Source: Gemmobacter denitrificans
GTDB taxonomy: Bacteria > Pseudomonadota > Alphaproteobacteria > Rhodobacterales > Rhodobacteraceae
Assembly: GCF_036964905.1 (NCBI RefSeq)
Contig: NZ_JBALHR010000002.1
Coordinates: 310,001-374,000, forward strand
Reading direction: 5' to 3'
Length of the DNA: 64,000 nt
Position 1 is the stretch's first letter; the number at the start of each line of letters is the position of its first letter. The notes beneath the pieces are model-generated. The model was not told the DNA's origin. It searched no databases and was given only the letters and a program-made list of their open reading frames with translations. Both the position numbers and the translations under genes were made by a program. Shown piece after piece: positions 59,448 through 64,000 of the stretch.

Positions 59448-60863
59448 TCAGGCCGCGGCATCCTCCAGCCGCGCAATCGTTTCGTCCTGACCGATGACAA
59501 GCATCATGTCATAGACGCTGGGGCTTACCGTGCGTCCGGCCAAAGCCGCGCGCAAGGGGGCAGCCAGTTTGCCGAAGCCGATGCCAGCATCTGCGGCAGC
59601 CCCGGTCAGAATGGCCTCAAGATCATCCTTGGTCCAGCTAGCATTTCGCAGGCGCGGCGTCAATGATTTCAGTATACCACGGGATACCGGATCAAGCGCC
59701 TTCTCGGCGGCCTCGTCGCGTGCAATCGGGCGCGATTCCAGAATATAGCGCGCCTTTTCAAGCAATTCCGGGAAGGTCTTGGCGCGTTCCTTCAACCCGG
59801 CCATGCCTTTCAGCATCAGCGCGGCCTGATGATCTGTCAGTGCCGGTTGCTGCGATGCAGCCAGAAACGCCTGCAATTCACGCAGCAATGCGGCATCATC
59901 GCCGGCGGCGATGTGTTGACCGCAGAGATTTTCCAGCTTCTTGAAATCCAGTCGGGCCGGTGCGCGACCGATTCCCTTCAGGTCAAACCACTCCATCGCC
60001 TGTGCGCTGGTGAAGAATTCGGCATCGCCATGTGCCCAGCCCAGACGTGTCAGGTAATTGCGCATCCCGGCAGCAGGATAGCCCATGGCCTGATATTCCT
60101 CGACACCAAGCGCGCCATGGCGTTTCGACAGCTTCTTGCCATCCGGCCCATGGATCAGCGGGATATGGGCCCAGACCGGGATTTCCCACCCCATGGCATC
60201 ATAGATCATCTGCTGGCGCGCGGCGTTGTTCAGATGGTCATCCCCCCGGATCACATGCGTCACGCCCATATCGTGGTCATCCACCACAACGGCGAGCATG
60301 TAGGTCGGCGTACCATCCGAGCGTAAACAAATCATATCGTCCAGCGTGGAATTCTGGATGACCACCCGGCCCTGAACCTGATCGTCGATCACGGTTTCGC
60401 CCGTGCGCGGGGCACGCATCCGGATTGCATAAGGCAGATCGGGATAGCTGGCGGGATCGGCGTCGCGCCAGGGGCTCTGGAAGGCGGCATAGCTGCCCCG
60501 GGCTTCGGCCTCGGCCCGGAAAGCTTCGATTTCTTCCTTGGTGCTGAAGCACTTGTAGGCCGTTCCTCGTGCAAGCATTTCATGTGCCACGGCAGCATGA
60601 CGATCCTTGCGGTCAAACTGGCTGACCACCTCGCCATCCCAGTCCAGCCCCAGCCATTCCAGCCCGCGCAGGATTGCCGCCGTTGCCTCGGGGGTTGACC
60701 GTTCGCGATCGGTATCCTCGATCCTGAGCAGGAACTTTCCCCCGCGCCCCCGGGCATAGAGCCAGTTGAACAGCGCCGTCCGCCCGCCACCGATATGCAG
60801 ATAGCCGGTCGGCGACGGGGCGAAACGCGTGACAACGGGACGGGAGGTGGACTGGAGCGCCAT
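59448..60863 (-). CDS. gltX: glutamate--tRNA ligase
   Basis: Class I synthetase charging tRNA-Glu (471 residues, usual length). HIGH-type motif PSPTGYLHIGGGRTALFNWL near 15-34, RIEDTDRERSTPEATAAIL, KMSKS-type KKLSKRHGALG near 245, and a C-terminal all-helical anticodon-binding domain. Rhodobacteraceae often carry two GltX copies, one possibly with relaxed tRNA-Gln specificity; only one is in this window, and GatCAB is not. It is divergent from comEC. Confidence 0.96.
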   Translation of the reverse strand: MALQSTSRPVVTRFAPSPTGYLHIGGGRTALFNWLYARGRGGKFLLRIEDTDRERSTPEATAAILRGLEWLGLDWDGEVVSQFDRKDRHAAVAHEMLARGTAYKCFSTKEEIEAFRAEAEARGSYAAFQSPWRDADPASYPDLPYAIRMRAPRTGETVIDDQVQGRVVIQNSTLDDMICLRSDGTPTYMLAVVVDDHDMGVTHVIRGDDHLNNAARQQMIYDAMGWEIPVWAHIPLIHGPDGKKLSKRHGALGVEEYQAMGYPAAGMRNYLTRLGWAHGDAEFFTSAQAMEWFDLKGIGRAPARLDFKKLENLCGQHIAAGDDAALLRELQAFLAASQQPALTDHQAALMLKGMAGLKERAKTFPELLEKARYILESRPIARDEAAEKALDPVSRGILKSLTPRLRNASWTKDDLEAILTGAAADAGIGFGKLAAPLRAALAGRTVSPSVYDMMLVIGQDETIARLEDAAA

Positions 60864-60948
60864 ACCTTAACCTTTCGGAAACCAGATCTTCGCAAGTTGT
60901 CTTCGGTGATAGGCGGAAGGCGGGCCGGACACAAGGAGGCGGCAGGGG

Positions 60949-63135
60949 ATGCAGCGGATCGGCCTCTGGATGCAGCAGGTGGCGCTCTGGCCGGTTCTGG
61001 CGCTGGCCGAGGCGCGGGGCATCCTGTTTCCCTGGGTGCCGGTCTTTCTGGCCTGCGGCATTGGCTGGTGGTTCGGCCGCGCCGACGAACCAGACATGCC
61101 TGTCTATGCCGCTGCGGCGGCGGTGGTTCTGCTCTGTGTCATCGGCTGGCGGATCGGGCCGCATCTGGCGCAGCCCTTCTGGGTGGCGACCGGATGCGTT
61201 GCGGCCGGGGTCTTGCTTTGCGGGTTGCGCGTCATGGTGATTGCGAGCCCGGTGCTGGAGGGCCATTACTACGGCCCGGTATCAGGCCGCATCGTGGAGA
61301 TCGACCGTTCGCAAAGCGATGCGCTGCGCCTGACGCTGGACCTGGTGGTGCTGGACGGGGTCGCACCCGGCGACGTGCCGATACGGGTACGCATCTCGGT
61401 GCAGGGCGATCAACGCTGGCTGGTGTCGCAGCCCGGCGCGCGGGTTCAGGTCACGGCCCATCTGTCACCGCCGCGCGGGCCGGTTGAACCGGGCGCCTTC
61501 GATTTTCAGCGCAATGCCTGGTTTCGTCAGATCGGCGCGGTGGGCTATACCCGCCATCCGGTGCTGCCCTGGGCGCCGCCTTCGCCGGGCGAACAATGGG
61601 TGGGCCGGTTGCGCAGTCAGCTATCCGCCGGGATACAGGCCGCGATTCCGGGCGATGCCGGGGCCTTTGCTTCCGGTGTCATGACTGGCGACCGTTCTGG
61701 GCTGAGCGGTGACGCCGTGGCCGCCCTGCGCGATTCGAGCCTTGCACATCTGCTGGCCATTTCCGGCATGAACATGGTGTTTCTGACCGGCTTTGTCTTT
61801 GCGCTGTGCCGGGGCGGCGTCGCGCTGGTTCCCTTTGTCGCGCTGCGGATCAATGCCAAGAAAATCGCGGCAGTGCTGGCTTTGGGCGTGGCTGGGTTCT
61901 ACCTGCTGCTGTCTGGGGCCAATGTGCCGACCGAACGCGCCTTCATCATGGTGGTGGTGATGCTGGGGGCGATCCTTGTGGATCGGCGCGCGCTCAGCCT
62001 GCGGTCGGTTGCCATGTCGGCGGTCATCCTGCTGGCCCTGCGCCCCGAGACCTTGTTCGATGCAGGGTTCCAGATGTCCTTTGCTGCGACCACCATGCTG
62101 ATCGCCGGGTTCGGGGCGCTGGAGGGCGGTGTGTTGCGCGATCACCTGCCGCGTTGGGTTCTGCCGGTCTTCACCCTTGTCCTGTCATCCGCCATCGGCG
62201 GGCTGGCCACCGGTCCCTATGCGGCTGCGCATTTCAACCGGATTGCCGATCTGGGGTTCTTTGCCAATCTGCTGACGGTGCCGGTGATGGGGGTCATCAT
62301 CATGCCGGCAGGGGCGCTGGCGGCATTGCTGGCCCCCTTGGGGCTGGCCGACCTGCCGCTCTGGATCATGGGGCTCGGCTGCGACTGGGTGTTGCAGGTG
62401 GCGCATTGGGTGGCCGCGCGCGAAGGGGCGGTGACGGCCGTTCCGGCCCCTGGTCCTGCCGTGCTGCTGCTGATCTCGCTGGCCGGTATCTGGCTGGCGG
62501 TCTGGCGCGGCTGGGGGCGGTTTGCCGCCGTCGCCCCTTTGGGTCTGGCATTCGTCCTGTGGTCACAAGTGGCGCGGCCCGATCTGTTGATTGCCGAGGA
62601 TGCGGCACTGGTCGGACTGGCCGGGCCAGAGGGGCGGGCGCTGTCGGTTGCGCGGGGCGGCGGCTTTGCGGCCGAAAACTGGCTGGCGCATGACGGTGAT
62701 CTTGCGGCGCAAGCCATTGCCGCGCGTCGGGCGGGTTTTTCAGGACCCCAGCACGAGCGGCGGTTCGTCCTTGGCCCCTGGCGCGGGGTACATCTTCGGG
62801 GAAAAACCGCCAGGGACGCGCTGCAGACCGCCTGCCTGACAGCCGATCTGGTGATCATCGCAGCGCGAGTGACAGCGAGCCCGGGGGATTGCGTCGTGAT
62901 CGACCAGACGATGCTGGCGGCGACCGGGGCGCTTGCCATTCATCTGTTGCCGGACGGAGGATTGCAAATCACGTCCTCGCGCGGCGCTGCGCGGGTCTGG
63001 CACGACCGCCCCGCACCGATGGCATCATTGCCCCACAACCTGCCCCCGCCGGCACTCCGTCTGGCACAGGGCCCGGAACGCTGTCCCGGGATCAGTAGCT
63101 GCGGATCAGGCCAACCAGCCGCCCCTGCACCTTGA
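60949..63135 (+). CDS. comEC: ComEC/Rec2 family competence-like membrane protein
   Basis: 728-residue polytopic protein. An N-terminal DUF4131-like domain (about 40-200; RGPVEPGAFDFQRNAWFRQIG) precedes the Competence domain (about 225-500) with LAHLLAISGMNMVFLTGFVF, SGANVPTERAFIMV and LFDAGFQMSFAATTML. In naturally competent bacteria ComEC forms the inner-membrane DNA channel. The C-terminal region (about 530-690) lacks the HxHxDH metallo-beta-lactamase motif found in Bacillus ComEC. The last 44 bases overlap the convergent lexA gene; the low-complexity end (PALRLAQGPERCPGISSCGS) lies there. Ribosome site AAGGAGGC before ATG. Confidence 0.92.
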   Translation: MQRIGLWMQQVALWPVLALAEARGILFPWVPVFLACGIGWWFGRADEPDMPVYAAAAAVVLLCVIGWRIGPHLAQPFWVATGCVAAGVLLCGLRVMVIASPVLEGHYYGPVSGRIVEIDRSQSDALRLTLDLVVLDGVAPGDVPIRVRISVQGDQRWLVSQPGARVQVTAHLSPPRGPVEPGAFDFQRNAWFRQIGAVGYTRHPVLPWAPPSPGEQWVGRLRSQLSAGIQAAIPGDAGAFASGVMTGDRSGLSGDAVAALRDSSLAHLLAISGMNMVFLTGFVFALCRGGVALVPFVALRINAKKIAAVLALGVAGFYLLLSGANVPTERAFIMVVVMLGAILVDRRALSLRSVAMSAVILLALRPETLFDAGFQMSFAATTMLIAGFGALEGGVLRDHLPRWVLPVFTLVLSSAIGGLATGPYAAAHFNRIADLGFFANLLTVPVMGVIIMPAGALAALLAPLGLADLPLWIMGLGCDWVLQVAHWVAAREGAVTAVPAPGPAVLLLISLAGIWLAVWRGWGRFAAVAPLGLAFVLWSQVARPDLLIAEDAALVGLAGPEGRALSVARGGGFAAENWLAHDGDLAAQAIAARRAGFSGPQHERRFVLGPWRGVHLRGKTARDALQTACLTADLVIIAARVTASPGDCVVIDQTMLAATGALAIHLLPDGGLQITSSRGAARVWHDRPAPMASLPHNLPPPALRLAQGPERCPGISSCGSGQPAAPAP

Positions 63136-63781
63136 CCAGATGTTCCGGCACCATCCGGGTTTCATAGGCCGGGTTTGCGGCCTCCAGCGCGATCATGTCG
63201 CCGCGGCGCCGATAGCGCTTCAGCGTCGCTTCGGAATCTTCGACCAGCGCCACGACAATATCGCCATTCTGCGCAGAATCCTGTTCGCGGATCACCACGA
63301 TATCGCCATCGTTGATGCCCGCCTCGATCATCGAATCCCCTTTGACCTCAAGCGCATAATGCTGGCCAGAGCCCGACAGCATCGTGCCTGGAACCGCGAT
63401 GTGGTGCGAGATTTCCGAAATCGCTTCAATCGGGACACCTGCCGCGATCCGACCCATCACCGGCAGTTCCATCGCATGGGCGGGCAGGGCGGCCATCGGG
63501 TTGCGCGCCGGTTCCGTGCGGCGGCCACCGTCGATCACCCGGGCCGAGAAGCCCGATTTCTCCATCGCCTCGGGGATCTTGACGATCTCGATGGCGCGGG
63601 CGCGATGGGCCAGCCTGCGGATGAAGCCACGTTCTTCAAGTGCCGTGATCAGGCGGTGGATCCCGGATTTCGACCGAAGGTCCAGCGCCTCCTTCATTTC
63701 GTCGAATGACGGCGGAACGCCGTCACGATCCATCCGGCTGCGGATAAAATCCAGAAGTTCCAATTGCTTGCGCGTCAGCAT
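63092..63781 (-). CDS. lexA: LexA repressor
   Basis: SOS repressor and self-cleaving protease, 229 residues. N-terminal winged helix MLTRKQLELLDFIRSRMDRD plus SKSGIHRLITALEERGFIRR; linker; C-terminal S24 peptidase domain with cleavage site Ala114-Gly115 in GRIAAGVPIEA, catalytic Ser150 in VKGDSMIEAGI and Lys188 in SEATLKRYRR. RecA filaments trigger cleavage after DNA damage. An SOS box (GTTC-N7-GTTC) 41 bases before the start indicates autoregulation. The order moeA-lexA-comEC-gltX is usual in Rhodobacteraceae. The 3' end overlaps comEC by 44 bases. Confidence 0.97.
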   Translation of the reverse strand: MLTRKQLELLDFIRSRMDRDGVPPSFDEMKEALDLRSKSGIHRLITALEERGFIRRLAHRARAIEIVKIPEAMEKSGFSARVIDGGRRTEPARNPMAALPAHAMELPVMGRIAAGVPIEAISEISHHIAVPGTMLSGSGQHYALEVKGDSMIEAGINDGDIVVIREQDSAQNGDIVVALVEDSEATLKRYRRRGDMIALEAANPAYETRMVPEHLVKVQGRLVGLIRSY

Positions 63782-63822
63782 CAGGCCATCCCTTCGCCAG
63801 AACTGTGGCGTGTTTGCATAAT

Positions 63823-63837
63823 GTTCTGCCCGCGTTC
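63823..63837. promoter_or_regulatory. SOS box (LexA-binding site) before lexA
   Basis: GTTC-TGCCCGC-GTTC matches exactly the alphaproteobacterial LexA consensus GTTC-N7-GTTC, unlike the gamma-proteobacterial CTG-N10-CAG. It lies 41 bases upstream of the lexA ATG, between lexA and moeA. Confidence 0.85.
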
Positions 63838-63860
63838 CCGGTTTGTGTCAAGCCCCCAGA

Positions 63861-64000
63861 TCAGATCGGCAAATATTCGACACGCTCTCCGGCGGCGCGG
63901 GGGCCGTCGCCCAAAGGACGGATCAGCAGGGCATCTGCCTGGCTCAGCACGCCCAACAAGGCGGAATCCTGATCGCGGAACGGGGTGATATGCGGCAGGT
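63861..64000 (-). CDS. moeA: molybdopterin molybdenumtransferase MoeA (C-terminal end only)
   Basis: The last 46 residues of a protein running off the right edge, ending with a TGA at 63861-63863. Read from the edge: LPHITPFRDQDSALLGVLSQ, then ADALLIRPLGDGPRAAGERV and EYLPI. This matches the C-terminal domain IV of MoeA/CinA-type proteins, which insert molybdate into adenylylated molybdopterin. The position upstream of lexA on the same strand agrees with the usual gene order in this group. Only the end is visible, so identity rests on about 46 residues plus context. Confidence 0.8.
   Translation of the reverse strand, partial: LPHITPFRDQDSALLGVLSQADALLIRPLGDGPRAAGERVEYLPI

Noticed and set aside
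57781..59490. 569-codon open frame antisense to gltA and the membrane protein gene
   Set aside because: It crosses two genuine genes and their intervening terminator, and it has a shadow-like composition.

Overview
The window is a chromosomal segment of a high-GC alphaproteobacterium, most probably a Rhodobacteraceae/Paracoccaceae member. Supporting signs are the cell-cycle regulator GcrA, the ftsB-pdhA pair, the lexA/comEC/gltX/gltA block, an alphaproteobacterial SOS box (GTTC-N7-GTTC) before lexA, a class I DhnA-type aldolase, and many small families typical of this group (DUF1467, DUF3147, DUF985, the DUF1800/DUF1501 pair). Coding density is very high. I found no tRNA, rRNA, CRISPR array, insertion sequence or prophage.

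Layout. 1-7.5 kb is a central-carbon block: pdhA (cut by the left edge), ftsB, class I fructose-bisphosphate aldolase, pgk and two overlapping cyclophilins. Two secreted RTX calcium-binding proteins are interleaved with it. 7.5-19.9 kb is housekeeping: tyrS, anmK, rarD, a pseudouridine synthase overlapping a cupin gene, carB, a pabB-pabC pair and aspS. 20-28.4 kb holds the DUF1800/DUF1501 secreted pair, an acetyltransferase, a MliC-like inhibitor, a receiver-only response regulator, methylmalonyl-CoA epimerase, a CysZ-like membrane protein, a nitroreductase, a lipoprotein lytic transglycosylase and gcrA. 28.4-40 kb is more metabolic and accessory: a hydrolase divergent from a LysR regulator, glpX and hom, an enolase-superfamily dehydratase, a Tet-type efflux pump, four alpha/beta hydrolases in all (one pcaD-like), a threonine dehydratase and a haloacid-dehalogenase-type hydrolase. 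40-52 kb carries an ABC exporter, a Kbp-like BON-LysM protein, an acyl-CoA synthetase, pepN and valS. 52-58 kb has regulator/target pairs (HxlR with a DUF1428 gene; Lrp/AsnC with ornithine decarboxylase) and an orphan DUF2235 hydrolase. 58-64 kb is gltA, gltX, comEC, lexA and the end of moeA.

Regulation. LacI-type palindromes with a central CG lie at pdhA and at the aldolase gene. This is the kind of site used by the central-carbon regulator CceR of this group, so these genes may be coordinated.

Most unusual features. The aspartyl-tRNA synthetase has an in-frame, roughly 99-codon, low-GC block (about 48 % GC by hand count against 65-68 % in the flanking 60-base lines) at a place where the family normally runs straight through. 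The valyl-tRNA synthetase also carries a lower-GC segment in a variable loop beside its catalytic core. Other points of interest are the internally duplicated RTX protein, a hairpin that would cover the ribosome binding site of a TerB-like gene, a structured leader before ornithine decarboxylase, and a hydrolase with Cys in place of the usual nucleophilic Ser.
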